From assembly GCF_003664595.1 (NCBI RefSeq), contig NZ_QXPZ01000036.1:26256-90255 (forward strand): DNA of 64,000 nt, written 5' to 3'. Below the pieces are notes generated by a model. That model searched no databases. It was not told the DNA's origin and worked only from the letters and a program-made list of their open reading frames with translations. Within the stretch, counting starts at the first letter, position 1, and each line of letters starts with the position of its first letter. Source of the stretch: Atopobacter sp. AH10 (GTDB taxonomy: Bacteria > Bacillota > Bacilli > Lactobacillales > Aerococcaceae). The position numbers and the translations under genes are program-made. Below are positions 28,164 to 40,696 of the stretch, one piece after another.

Positions 28164-28346
28164 TCTTTTAGAGTACTCACGCCTATTAATTCTATCAAAA
28201 GACCTCTCAACTTTCAATAAAGACTTCTCTTTTTGTCTACTTTTTTCTTTTACCGACAAACATTATCCAGCTACTTTTATTTTTAGTCTATTTTCTCCTT
28301 AAATATTCGCTTGAACTTTTAACTCAGAGCTAATTTGAGCTAATTT

Positions 28347-29291
28347 TTAATGTAATACAGCAAATATATAACCCTCTTGTTTATAATAGCTAATTATGGC
28401 ATCTAAAGCCTCTAAAGTGAGTTTTTTTCCAACAGCATCATGCATTAAAATGACGCGAATGCCTCTATCTGGAAAATAGTTGAGCGTTTTTTTATGAAAA
28501 GTGATCATGTCATCTTTAGTCTTTGGAGCTTGACTGTCATCTAATGCATCTCCGTTAGCTGCATTCCAATCAATCCATTGAATCCCTTCTTCACTTAATA
28601 ATTGATCACTTTCCTCTAAATCTTTCCATGACATATGACCACCAGGATAACGAAAAACACTACTATGAAAATGATCCCCAAGTTGTTTCTTTAAAGCATC
28701 TTGATTAGCTTTAACTTCCTTAATGATGACATCTTTATTGCCTTTTCTTTCTGGATAAAGTTGATGGTAATCATGGGTAAATGAATGTAGAGCTATTGCA
28801 TGCCCTTCCTTAATTTCCCTTTTTAAAATGCTTCTCTTTTCCTTCCCTATCTCTTTACCTACAGTAAAAAAGGTGGCAGGAACTTTTTCTTTTTTTAATT
28901 TATCTAATATTTTAGGGGTTATCACATTATTGGGTCCATCATCAAATGTTAAAAAAACTAATTTCTTACCCGTTATATGTTTCTTCCCCTGCAAAACTTC
29001 ATTGACCCATTTTGCACTATATGCATAAGAAAGTGCTTGATAATTATGATTGCGATTAGGCATCAAAGCTTCTGGGGTAATTTTTTTTGCTTTCTCGCCT
29101 TCTTTTGACTGAATCATATCCTTATAAATAAGCTTTTTAATTGGTCTATTATCCCTTTTTTTAGAGGATACTTGGTTAACAAAACCATTCTCAAATGTCT
29201 TGTAAAAGTAAGGTAGGCTTGCTACTAAACTAACAAAAAGAAGCACAAAACAACATAATATTAGTGTTTTCTTTTTTTCCGGTCTTAGCAT
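28347..29291 (-). CDS. polysaccharide deacetylase family protein
   Basis: 314 residues: a short cytoplasmic N-terminus, one membrane helix (about 9-27), a basic linker, and a NodB-type deacetylase domain from about 110. Metal and catalytic motifs are seen: TFDDGPN near 115 (Asp pair) and HSFTHDY near 168 (His pair). It is probably extracellular and removes acetyl groups from N-acetylglucosamine or N-acetylmuramic acid in the wall (PgdA-like) or from another glycan. AAGGAGTG lies before the ATG. It is a single gene between gyrA and rpsF, not usual core content there. Confidence 0.87.
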   Translation of the reverse strand: MLRPEKKKTLILCCFVLLFVSLVASLPYFYKTFENGFVNQVSSKKRDNRPIKKLIYKDMIQSKEGEKAKKITPEALMPNRNHNYQALSYAYSAKWVNEVLQGKKHITGKKLVFLTFDDGPNNVITPKILDKLKKEKVPATFFTVGKEIGKEKRSILKREIKEGHAIALHSFTHDYHQLYPERKGNKDVIIKEVKANQDALKKQLGDHFHSSVFRYPGGHMSWKDLEESDQLLSEEGIQWIDWNAANGDALDDSQAPKTKDDMITFHKKTLNYFPDRGIRVILMHDAVGKKLTLEALDAIISYYKQEGYIFAVLH

Positions 29292-29416
29292 CAGAGAAAC
29301 ACTCCTTGTATAACTTTTTCCATATACTCTACTTGACTTATCTCTATCTCAATCGTATCCTCTTTACTTTTATCTCTTATTTATTAGTGTAGCAAGTAAA
29401 ACGCTTTATACCTAGG

Positions 29417-29448
29417 CTAAAAGCCCAAAGACATTCATTCTTTGGGCT
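29417..29448 (-). terminator. terminator of the gyrA operon
   Basis: AGCCCAAAGA (29422-29431) pairs with TCTTTGGGCT (29439-29448), followed on the minus strand by TTTT, 40 bases after the gyrA stop. Confidence 0.85.
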
Positions 29449-29486
29449 GTTTATTTATTCCTATTGACCTATCTGAAAAAGAAGAT

Positions 29487-32108
29487 CTAATCATCACTAG
29501 AGTCTAACTTGTCTTCTTTCACTAATTCTGACGCAAAATCTTGTAAATGTTCTTTTACCGCTTCAGAAGTTGGCATAGATAAAGTTTCTTCCCCCTCTTC
29601 TTGCTGGTCTAATTTATCATCTACTATATTGCCATCATCTTTTTGATCTTCATTTTCTTCAGGATCAACTAAGGTCACAGCAGATAATTTGGAATTTTCA
29701 TCAACTCGCATGATCTTCACACCTTGAGTGGATCGACCTGTTTGACTAATACCAGAGATACTGCAACGTATCACCACACCATTATCTGTAATCATCATGG
29801 CATCTTCATTACCATACACACAACGTAGAGCTACCAACTGTCCGTTTCTTTCAGTGAGATGAATGGCTTTAATCCCTTTACCACCACGTTTATGCACGGA
29901 ATACTCAGAAGAAGGCGTCCGTTTACCATAACCCTTATCGGTAACCGCTAAAATTTCGCATTCTTGGCTAAAGGTATCCATGGCAATAACTTGATCCCCA
30001 TCTTGTAAACTGATCCCTTTAACCCCGCTAGCTGTCCGTCCCATCGCTCGAACATCCTTTTCTTCAAAGGTAACCGATTGTCCTTTTTGAGTTCCCAAAA
30101 TAACATATTGTTTCCCGTCAGTTAAGCGAACTTTGATCACTTCATCCCCTTCACGTAAACCAATAGCAATCAAACCATTTGTTCGAATATTTTGGAATTC
30201 TGATAATTTCGTTCGCTTGACAATTCCTAACTCGGTCACAAAGAAGAGATAAGCTTCTTCATCATTCATTTGGTTATCAATGTTCAAGACAGCTTCAACT
30301 GTTTCGTTTTCCTCGATTGGTAATAAATTAACCAGTGGCAAGCCCTTTGCTGTCCGACTATATTCTGGGATTTCATAACCTCTAATTTTATAAACTTTCC
30401 CTTTATTCGTAAAGAAGAGGATATCATCATGACTCGAGCAGACGAACATGTTTTCTATAAAATCATTGTCATGCATCGACATCCCTTGAACACCACGTCC
30501 ACCTCTATTTTGTGTCTTAAATTCTTGATCTGGAAGACGCTTAATATAGCCATTATGCGTCAAGGTCACCACAACTGATTCTTCTTCGATAAGATCTTCA
30601 TCTTCAAATGTTAAGGCTTCCCCAACTAAAAGTTCTGTCCGACGAGAATCACCAAATTTTCGACGAATTTCAGCTAGTTCTTCTTGAATAATACGGAAAC
30701 GTTCTTGCTCACTTGCTAAAATCTTGTTATATTCCTTAATTTTATCCATCAATTGCGCATGCTCATCATCGATTTTTTCTCTTTCCAAACCAGTTAAGCG
30801 AATCATACGCATGTCTAGAATAGCTTGAGCTTGTATATCGCTCAAACCGTAATCTTGCATAAAGATTTGTTTGGCTTCTTCCCCAGTCTTAGATTGTCGC
30901 AAAATCGCCACAATCGCATCAATGTGATCTAAAGCTACTTGCAAACCTTCTAAGATATGAACACGAGCTTCCGCTTTCTTTTTATCAAAAATAGCCCGCC
31001 GTCTAACCACTTCTTCTTGATGGTTGAGATAATGAACTAATATTTCTTTTAGACTGAGTGTCCTTGGAACGCCATTAACAATAGCTAACATATTAAAGCC
31101 AAAATTCGTTTGAAGAGGGGTCAACTTGTAAAGGTTATTGACCAAAACGTGAGCAGAGACATCTTTTCTCACTTCAATAACAATCCTCATCCCATTTCGG
31201 TCAGATTCATCATTCAAATAGGTTAAGCCTTCAATTCTTTTTTCCCTATGTAATTCTGCAATACGAGACACTAATTTTGCCTTATTTACCATATAAGGGA
31301 TTTCTGTAATGACAATTCTTTCTTTCCCATTGGCTAAAGTTTCAATATCTAATTTTGCCCGACAAACGATCTTTCCACGACCTGTCTCATAAGCACGACG
31401 TATCCCTGATTTTCCTAAAACTATACCACCTGTTGGAAAATCTGGTCCTGGCAATACAGTCATCAATTCAGCAGTTGTTGCATTAGGATTTTCCATTAAT
31501 AAATCTAAAGCATCAATGACTTCTCCCAGATTATGAGGAGGAATATTGGTTGCCATACCAACAGCAATCCCTGTTGCCCCATTGACTAATAAATTAGGAA
31601 AACGTGCAGGCAGGACTGATGGTTCTTTTTCAGTTCCATCATAATTATCCATATAATCGATCGTTTCTTTGTTAATATCCCTAAGCATTTCCAAAGAAAT
31701 CTTAGACAAGCGAGATTCGGTGTAACGCATAGCCGCTGCACCATCTCCGTCAATCGAGCCAAAATTCCCATGTCCATCTACCAAAGGGTAACGATAAGAA
31801 AAATCTTGAGCCATACGAACCATCGATTCATAAATAGCATAATCGCCATGTGGGTGATATTTCCCCATAACATCCCCAACAATACGGGCAGATTTCTTAT
31901 GCGGTTTGTCTGGGGTAACCCCTAATTCGTTCATTCCATAAAGAATACGCCGATGAACAGGCTTTAAACCATCTCGAACATCAGGCAAGGCACGAGAAAC
32001 GATAACACTCATGGAATATTGCAAGAAGGAAGTCCGCATCTCTTTAGAGAGTTCTACGGTGGATTTTAAACTATTATCCTTACTTTCAAAGTCATTAAAA
32101 TCGCTCAC
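29487..32108 (-). CDS. gyrA: DNA gyrase subunit A
   Basis: 873 residues: breakage-reunion domain with catalytic Tyr in [12 protein letters not shown] (near residue 130), C-terminal beta-pinwheel with the GyrA box [10 protein letters not shown] (near 530), and a long acidic tail. With GyrB it adds negative supercoils. In the quinolone-resistance region the sequence reads [11 protein letters not shown]: Tyr90 stands where Ser83 (E. coli numbering) is normal. Gln/Glu context otherwise matches Gram-positive GyrA, including Glu94. It follows gyrB by 15 bases. Confidence 0.97.
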   Translation of the reverse strand: MSDFNDFESKDNSLKSTVELSKEMRTSFLQYSMSVIVSRALPDVRDGLKPVHRRILYGMNELGVTPDKPHKKSARIVGDVMGKYHPHGDYAIYESMVRMAQDFSYRYPLVDGHGNFGSIDGDGAAAMRYTESRLSKISLEMLRDINKETIDYMDNYDGTEKEPSVLPARFPNLLVNGATGIAVGMATNIPPHNLGEVIDALDLLMENPNATTAELMTVLPGPDFPTGGIVLGKSGIRRAYETGRGKIVCRAKLDIETLANGKERIVITEIPYMVNKAKLVSRIAELHREKRIEGLTYLNDESDRNGMRIVIEVRKDVSAHVLVNNLYKLTPLQTNFGFNMLAIVNGVPRTLSLKEILVHYLNHQEEVVRRRAIFDKKKAEARVHILEGLQVALDHIDAIVAILRQSKTGEEAKQIFMQDYGLSDIQAQAILDMRMIRLTGLEREKIDDEHAQLMDKIKEYNKILASEQERFRIIQEELAEIRRKFGDSRRTELLVGEALTFEDEDLIEEESVVVTLTHNGYIKRLPDQEFKTQNRGGRGVQGMSMHDNDFIENMFVCSSHDDILFFTNKGKVYKIRGYEIPEYSRTAKGLPLVNLLPIEENETVEAVLNIDNQMNDEEAYLFFVTELGIVKRTKLSEFQNIRTNGLIAIGLREGDEVIKVRLTDGKQYVILGTQKGQSVTFEEKDVRAMGRTASGVKGISLQDGDQVIAMDTFSQECEILAVTDKGYGKRTPSSEYSVHKRGGKGIKAIHLTERNGQLVALRCVYGNEDAMMITDNGVVIRCSISGISQTGRSTQGVKIMRVDENSKLSAVTLVDPEENEDQKDDGNIVDDKLDQQEEGEETLSMPTSEAVKEHLQDFASELVKEDKLDSSDD

Positions 32109-32122
32109 CTTAATCCTCCTTC

Positions 32123-35176
<3,054 letters not shown>

Positions 35177-35186
<10 letters not shown>

Positions 35187-35413
35187 GTTTCCTCCTCAGC
35201 TCTAATGAAATATAGCCCAACACCAGGAACTTCCACTTGATCTTTTGGATAAATCTTACGTCCTCGTCTATTTTCTTCTTCACCATTAACAAATACGCTA
35301 TATTCTGCTAAATAGGCCCTAGCCATGCCACCAGAAGAAATAATTTCTGCCAACTTTAAAAATTGTCCTAAAGTAATATATTCGCCTGTTATTGTAAGTT
35401 GACTTTTTTGCAT
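35177..35413 (-). CDS. yaaA: S4-domain protein YaaA
   Basis: 78 residues with a single S4-type RNA-binding fold (FLKLAEIISSGGMARAYLAE in part: ISSGGMARAYL). This small protein always lies between dnaN and recF in Firmicutes; a role in ribosome maturation has been suggested but is not settled. It begins the recF-gyrB-gyrA operon under a promoter at 35461-35489. Confidence 0.93.
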
Positions 35414-35460
35414 ATGTCACCGACTTTCTGGACCCATTGCTTCCAATCGTATCTCCTCTA

Positions 35461-35489
35461 ATTATAGCAAATTTTTGAATAAACCGCAA
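35461..35489 (-). promoter_or_regulatory. promoter of yaaA-recF-gyrB-gyrA
   Basis: Minus strand TTGCGG (35484-35489), 17 bases, TATAAT (35461-35466), about 50 bases before yaaA. Confidence 0.75.
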
Positions 35490-35646
35490 AAAAGTCCCCT
35501 CTTGATTTCTTTTCAGAATGCCTTCTAAGAGGAGATAGCCCATTTTGGATAAAAATGCTTTTTCAAGTCGAAAATGGCTTATATGGCTCAAAAATAAAAA
35601 ATCTTTTTTTCAACTGCTCCTTTGACAGTAATTTAACCCTGTTAGT

Positions 35647-35681
35647 CAAAAAAAGGACCTTGATTTAGCTATCAAAGTCCT
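35647..35681 (-). terminator. terminator of dnaN
   Basis: AGGAC-C-TTGAT pairs with ATCAA-A-GTCCT (35654-35681, one mismatch); A8 on the left is a minus-strand T-run. It separates dnaN from the yaaA-gyrA operon. Confidence 0.8.
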
Positions 35682-35695
35682 ATCCTAACTATATA

Positions 35696-36859
35696 TTAAG
35701 AATGTGTACGTATTGGCGTAATCAATTGAATAAAGTTATGAGGAATTGGGTTTGAAGGATTAGCTTCTTCCATAAAGAATGGTTTATCTGATCCATTGAA
35801 ATAGAGGCTTATATCTACCCCTTTAAAAGTACGAACAGCATCCATTAAGAAGATTGGATTGAAGTGAATAGCCACATCTTCTCCGCTAAATTCTTTAATT
35901 TGAAGGATTTCTTCCATTTTACCCACTTGCTGTTGCGAACTGTGGAAGAGAACTTTTTCTGAGGAAATGCTTAGGCAAACAGATTCTTGTTCCTCGTTAT
36001 TGGCCAAAAGAGCCACCCTATCTGCTCCGTCTTCCAAATCTTTAGCAGCGACTGTTATTTTGGTTTGATAATTTTTCGGAATCAATCGACTAGTTTCTGG
36101 ATAAATACCTTCTAGTATACGTGAGTATATGGCGTAATCTTGAATTTGAAAAAGAATTTTTGTTTCATCCACTACCAAATGAACATCTTCTTCATCTTCA
36201 ATAATACGAGTCACTTCTTGTAAAGATTTAGCAGGAACAACTACAGAGATACTTTCTCCTTGAGCGACCCCCTCAACTTTCACTTGATCAAGAGGAATAA
36301 TACGTTGACTTAAACGATGTGAATCAGTTGCAACTGTTTTTAACTGATGATCATCTAAAAAGAATTGCACACCAGTCAAAATTGGCCGAGATTCTTTTTT
36401 GAAAACAGAAACAATGGTTTGTTCAATCATATTTTTTAACAAGCAACCCTTAATTTGTAAACTGAATTTTTCATTCAATTCGACCATACTAGGGTAATTA
36501 TTAGGATCATAGGCATTTATCGTAAAATCTGCTTGTTCAGAGACAATTTGAACGAGTACTTTGTCTTTGGTTCGAATAGTGACTTCTTCACCAGGTAATT
36601 TACGGATAATTTCAATAAAGAATCGACCCTTAACCACCATTGAACCTGTTTCTATAACAGTAATGCCATGCTCTAGATTCGTTGTCTCTAATTTTGCTTG
36701 AATGGTTAAATTTGAATCACTTCCAATAAAGATAAGACGATCTTTATAGACATCTATCTTGATTCCTTCAAGAATATCGGTAGTAGTTTTACTGGCTGTT
36801 CCCCGTTGGACATTATTCAACACTTTAGTGAGGACAGATTTTTTAATCTTAAATTCCAT
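35696..36859 (-). CDS. dnaN: DNA polymerase III beta subunit (sliding clamp)
   Basis: 387 residues in three repeated clamp domains. N-terminal MEFKIKKSVLTKVLNNVQR, KGRFFIEIIRKLPGEE near 98, and the C-terminal NFIQLITPIRT end match DnaN (the usual PMR-like end reads PIRT here). The dimeric ring holds the polymerase on DNA. AAAGGAG lies before the ATG. It is the second gene after dnaA, from which it is separated by a pair of facing DnaA boxes. Confidence 0.98.
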   Translation of the reverse strand: MEFKIKKSVLTKVLNNVQRGTASKTTTDILEGIKIDVYKDRLIFIGSDSNLTIQAKLETTNLEHGITVIETGSMVVKGRFFIEIIRKLPGEEVTIRTKDKVLVQIVSEQADFTINAYDPNNYPSMVELNEKFSLQIKGCLLKNMIEQTIVSVFKKESRPILTGVQFFLDDHQLKTVATDSHRLSQRIIPLDQVKVEGVAQGESISVVVPAKSLQEVTRIIEDEEDVHLVVDETKILFQIQDYAIYSRILEGIYPETSRLIPKNYQTKITVAAKDLEDGADRVALLANNEEQESVCLSISSEKVLFHSSQQQVGKMEEILQIKEFSGEDVAIHFNPIFLMDAVRTFKGVDISLYFNGSDKPFFMEEANPSNPIPHNFIQLITPIRTHS

Positions 36860-36965
36860 GGTCGGCTCCTTTGTAAAGAAATAGATATAAATAAATAGTA
36901 CTAGTAGTAGGACCTGTTAATAATGTGAAGATTTACTCCAATAAGCTGATTTTGCAAGTTTTCAC

Positions 36966-37018
36966 ATGTGGATAACTTTTGGATAAAGCTTGGCATAAGT
37001 CGTCAACTTATCCACATG
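36966..37018. promoter_or_regulatory. DnaA boxes between dnaA and dnaN
   Basis: ACATGTGGATAA (from 36966) and TTATCCACATGT (to 37019) form an inverted repeat holding two perfect DnaA boxes, 36967-36975 (-) and 37008-37016 (+). A partial TTTGGATAA lies between. This matches the downstream half of a bipartite origin as in Bacillus. Confidence 0.85.
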
Positions 37019-37025
37019 TTAATAA

Positions 37026-38354
37026 CTATTTTTCTTTTAGCTGTTTGATGAGTCGTTCAACGTCATCCACTAGCTCTCGATTACCTTCTTCCAACTCTTG
37101 TTTAATTTTGTCATAAGCATACAAAACAGTTGAGTGATCTTTTCCACCAAATTCGTTTCCAATCTTTGGTAGAGATTGGTTGGTCATTTCTCTTGCTAAA
37201 TACATAGAGATTTGTCGAGGGGTAACGATTGTTTTGTGTCTTTTTTTGCCTTTCAGATCTTGAACACTAACGTGATAGAACTTTGCAACTGTTTCTTGTA
37301 TATCTAAAATACTCAATTCACGTTGCTTTTGATTTGGTAAAAGGGTTTTTAAAGCTTCAGCAGCTAAATCAACGGTAATATCTTGGCCAATAGTTGTGGC
37401 ATAAGCTTGAATTCGAGTCAATGACCCTTCAAGTTCACGAACGTTGGAATCAATTTGTCCACTGATATAGTAGAGGACATCATCTGATATATCTAGCCCC
37501 ATATTATCAGCTTTTTTCGAAAGAATGGCGATACGTGTTTCAAAATCAGGAGGGGTAATATCTACTGCTAGGCCTGATTTAAATCGAGAAACAAGACGTT
37601 CTTCTAGATTATTGATTTCTTCAGGAATTCGATCACTGGTGAGGACGATTTGATGCTCATTATTAAATAGAAAATTAAAGGTGTGGAAGAATTCTTCTTG
37701 CGTGGATTCTTTGTCAGCGAAAAATTGGACATCGTCTACCATTAAGAGGTCCAAATTCCTATATTCTTCACGAAAAGCTTCAGTGCTATTGGTACGAATC
37801 GATCGAACCAAGTCATTTGTAAAGGTTTCACTGGTAACGTATTTGACACGAGAGTTTGGTTTTAGTTGGATCATATAGTTCCCTATCGCCTGCATAAGAT
37901 GGGTTTTACCTAAGCCAACTCCACCGTAAAAGAAGAGTGGATTGTAAATATTTCCTTCATTTTCGGCACAGACCAAGGCGGCAGCGTGGGCAAACTGATT
38001 TCCCTTCCCAATGACGAAATTTTCAAAAGTATAGCGTGGATTCAATTGAGAATTATTACGTTGAACGATAGTGTTAGTGGGTTTACTTTTAACTTCTTCT
38101 GGCATCTCGTCATTTTCAACGATGATAGGTTCTATATCCCGATGAAGAACCATATAGCAGGATTCAACCACTATAGGGAGTAAGGTTTTGCTCCAATAAT
38201 TTTTATGAACAGGAGTTGGAACTTTGATGTAGAACTTGGTGGAAGTAAGTTTTAGGGGCTTAGTATCCCCAATCCAAGTGGCGTAGGAAACTTCTGTGAG
38301 GCGTTTTTGTAGGGTCGATTTTATATGGTCCCAAAGTTCGTCCATTTGATCCAT
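37026..38354 (-). CDS. dnaA: chromosomal replication initiator DnaA
   Basis: 442 residues. Domain I (1-80), variable linker, AAA+ domain with Walker A GGVGLGKT (144-151) and Walker B LLMVDDVQFF near 205, and domain IV with KKRHKTIVTPRQISMYLAREM (in part: TPRQISMYLAREM) and GGKDHSTVLYA, which reads DnaA boxes. AAAGGAGG lies 7 bases before the ATG. DnaA boxes lie on both sides of the gene; one mismatched box at 38414-38422 is near the likely promoter, so autoregulation is expected. Confidence 0.98.
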   Translation of the reverse strand: MDQMDELWDHIKSTLQKRLTEVSYATWIGDTKPLKLTSTKFYIKVPTPVHKNYWSKTLLPIVVESCYMVLHRDIEPIIVENDEMPEEVKSKPTNTIVQRNNSQLNPRYTFENFVIGKGNQFAHAAALVCAENEGNIYNPLFFYGGVGLGKTHLMQAIGNYMIQLKPNSRVKYVTSETFTNDLVRSIRTNSTEAFREEYRNLDLLMVDDVQFFADKESTQEEFFHTFNFLFNNEHQIVLTSDRIPEEINNLEERLVSRFKSGLAVDITPPDFETRIAILSKKADNMGLDISDDVLYYISGQIDSNVRELEGSLTRIQAYATTIGQDITVDLAAEALKTLLPNQKQRELSILDIQETVAKFYHVSVQDLKGKKRHKTIVTPRQISMYLAREMTNQSLPKIGNEFGGKDHSTVLYAYDKIKQELEEGNRELVDDVERLIKQLKEK

Positions 38355-39010
38355 AATGTCCCTCCTTTTGTATAGAATGGCGCAAACTCAATTGTAGCAA
38401 AATTCAGAATAGTTTTCCACAGTTGTTAATAAGGATATTTGAATTACTTTCAAGTGAGAAAAAGTTTTCCACTGATTGTGGATAATAAGATAAGTACTTG
38501 TGGATAACCTCTTTTTGCTCACAGGCTTTTTGTTAAAATATAAGCTGAAAAAGCTTGATATGGTTTGTTTTCATAGCTCTATCCCCATTATCCACAAGCT
38601 ATTGGGAGAAATTTATTACAGACTTGTTGAAGTGGGGATAGAGTGGGAATCACTTGCGGATAAGTCTATAAGGTCTCATGGATGAGTAAAAAATTATCCA
38701 CAGTTTTTTGGTCGTCGCTTTAGACTTGTGGATTATTTTTTGATGGCTATTTCTTTCATTAAAAGGTCTGCTATGAGCTAGAAAGAAAGTAGAAGTAGAA
38801 GCAGGAGCTTGAAGACAATAAAAAGTCAAATATAGAGAGCATGGATAGGAAGCAAACTAAAAATAGGAAGCTAAATGATAAGGAAAACTAAAAGTACTTT
38901 CCTTATTTACTTGAATTAAAAAAATAAAGGCGATAATGATCGGTCTTCTATTGGGGAATCTCTTTAAATTGCTTAAAAATGTGAAAGTAAAATCAAAAAT
39001 GTTTATTCGC
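38355..39010. other. oriC: replication origin (oriC) region upstream of dnaA
   Basis: Gene-free DNA between dnaA (-) and nanE (+). Four perfect DnaA boxes (38477-38485 and 38499-38507 minus; 38588-38596 and 38694-38702 plus) and three with one mismatch (38414-38422, 38655-38663, 38727-38735) lie in about 320 bases, with AT-rich stretches between. Gene orientation diverges here (left genes minus, right genes plus) and the plus strand changes from visibly C-rich to G-rich, both expected at the origin. Confidence 0.88.
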
Positions 39011-39039
39011 TTGAAACCCTTTTCAAATAGAGGTATTTT
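39011..39039 (+). promoter_or_regulatory. nanE promoter with overlapping cre-like site
   Basis: TTGAAA (39011-39016), 17 bases, TATTTT (39034-39039). TGAAACCCTTTTCA (39012-39025) fits the catabolite-repression consensus TGWAANCGNTNWCA at 13 of 14 positions, the centre CG being CC. It overlaps the -35 element, so CcpA could block transcription of the nan operon when glucose is present. Confidence 0.6.
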
Positions 39040-39073
39040 ATAAGCGTGAAGAAAAGAAGAAAAGAGGGGTAGC

Positions 39074-39757
39074 ATGATAGGACAAATCAAAGGCGAGTTA
39101 ATTGTTTCTTGCCAAGCTTTACCAGATGAGCCTTTGCATAGTTCGTACATTATGTCAAGAATGGCAGTAGCTGCACGAGAAGGGGGAGCAAAGGGACTAA
39201 GAGCTAATTCAGTAGAAGATATTCGTGAAATAAAAAAAATTGTTGATTTACCCTTAATTGGAATTATTAAGCGTAATTATGAAGGTGTGGATGCTTTTAT
39301 CACGGCAACGATGAAAGAAGTGGATGAATTAATGGAAGTTCATCCAGAAATCATTGCTGTAGATGCGACAGAATCTACTCGACCAAATGGTGAGCTGTTA
39401 GAAGACTTTTACAAAAAAATTCGTGAAAAGTATCCAGATCAATTATTAATGGCAGATTGTTCAACTCTAGAAGAGATGGAGAAAGCTGATGCATTAGGAT
39501 TCGACTTTATTGGGACAACTTTAGTGGGCTACACCAAACAAAGTAAGGGAATAAAGATAGAAGCTAATGATTTTGAATTGATTAAAAAAGCGCTTACTAT
39601 AGTAAAACATCCAATTATTGCTGAAGGGAATATTAATACACCAGAAAAAGTAAAGCGTGTCTTAGAACTTGGAGTATATAGTGTTGTTGTTGGATCAGCT
39701 ATTACTAGACCACAATTGATTACTAAAACATTTGTAGAAGCTATTCATCAAAATTAG
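39074..39757 (+). CDS. nanE: N-acetylmannosamine-6-phosphate 2-epimerase
   Basis: 227 residues, normal NanE length and TIM-barrel fold. GELIVSCQALPDEPLHS near residue 6 and the C-terminal VVVGSAITRP (phosphate site) are family signatures. It turns ManNAc-6-P into GlcNAc-6-P in sialic acid breakdown. AGAGGGG precedes the ATG. First gene of the nan operon (nanE, nanA, symporter, nanQ-like, rpiR, nanK); nagA/nagB are not in the window. Confidence 0.96.
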   Translation: MIGQIKGELIVSCQALPDEPLHSSYIMSRMAVAAREGGAKGLRANSVEDIREIKKIVDLPLIGIIKRNYEGVDAFITATMKEVDELMEVHPEIIAVDATESTRPNGELLEDFYKKIREKYPDQLLMADCSTLEEMEKADALGFDFIGTTLVGYTKQSKGIKIEANDFELIKKALTIVKHPIIAEGNINTPEKVKRVLELGVYSVVVGSAITRPQLITKTFVEAIHQN

Positions 39758-39769
39758 GAGGTTATGAAC

Positions 39770-40666
39770 ATGACTAAAGCTACAGGAAAAGATATTAAGG
39801 GGATTATTTCAGCATTATTGGTACCATTCAATGAAGACGGATCAGTGAACGAAAAAGGTTTGCGTCAAATAGTAAGGCATAATATAGATCGTATGAAAGT
39901 CGATGGGCTTTATGTCGGGGGATCGACTGGCGAAAACTTTATGTTAGGTAAAGAAACAAAGAAAGAAATTTTTGATATTGTTAAAGATGAAGCTAAAGAT
40001 GATGTGAAATTAATTGCGCAAATTGGTGGGCCTAATGTTTATGAAGCCATTGAATTAGGTCAATATGCAACAGATTTAGATTATGATGCAATTTCTGCTG
40101 TAACACCTTTCTATTACAAGTTTAGCTTTGAAGAAGTGAAACAATACTATAAAGATATTACAGATGCTGTTGATAATGACTTGATTGTCTATTCTATTCC
40201 AGTCTTAACAGGCATTAGCATGGGATTGAATGAATTTAAGGAATTATTCGAATTGAAGCATATTATCGGGGTGAAATTCACAGCAGCTGATTTCTTCCTA
40301 TTAGAACGCCTTCGCAAAAAATTCCCTGATGTAAAGATTTATTCTGGTTTTGATGAAATGCTTTTCCCAGCAGCTATTTATCAAGTGGATGGGGCGATTG
40401 GTTCTACTTATAACGTGAATGGTCTTCGAGCAAAAGGTATTTTAGAGGCAGTTGCTCATTCGGATCTAGATAAAGCGAGACAATTACAAAATGATAGTAA
40501 CGATCTTATTGAAGCTGTTTTGGCTAATGGCCTTTATCCTACCTTAAAACGTATCCTACAACTTCAAGGATGCGATCATGGTGAATTTTTGAGTAGAAAA
40601 CCAATGGCATCAATGACGGAAGCTCAACGGATCGAAGCGGAACGTATCTTTAAAGCTTACCTCTAA
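39770..40666 (+). CDS. nanA: N-acetylneuraminate lyase (DapA family)
   Basis: 298 residues. I chose the second ATG because TAGGAGG lies 8 bases before it and only 2 before the first. DHDPS/NAL family TIM barrel: GGSTGE (50-55), catalytic Tyr141 in IVYSIP and Schiff-base Lys169 in GVKFTA. The lyase splits N-acetylneuraminate to ManNAc and pyruvate. The operon context (nanE, nanK) supports NanA over other family members. Confidence 0.93.
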   Translation: MTKATGKDIKGIISALLVPFNEDGSVNEKGLRQIVRHNIDRMKVDGLYVGGSTGENFMLGKETKKEIFDIVKDEAKDDVKLIAQIGGPNVYEAIELGQYATDLDYDAISAVTPFYYKFSFEEVKQYYKDITDAVDNDLIVYSIPVLTGISMGLNEFKELFELKHIIGVKFTAADFFLLERLRKKFPDVKIYSGFDEMLFPAAIYQVDGAIGSTYNVNGLRAKGILEAVAHSDLDKARQLQNDSNDLIEAVLANGLYPTLKRILQLQGCDHGEFLSRKPMASMTEAQRIEAERIFKAYL

Positions 40667-40696
40667 GAGGTAAGCTTTCATGAAGGGAGAGATAGT

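Noticed and set aside
28107..28259. N-terminal extension of rpsF
   Set aside because: The extension is not S6-like, the strong ribosome binding site lies before the internal ATG, and the region forms leader RNA structure.
35319..35591. 90-codon open frame overlapping yaaA
   Set aside because: It overlaps yaaA in another frame and includes the yaaA promoter; no family similarity is seen.
38500..38685. 61-codon open frame upstream of dnaA
   Set aside because: It runs through several DnaA boxes and has no ribosome binding site.
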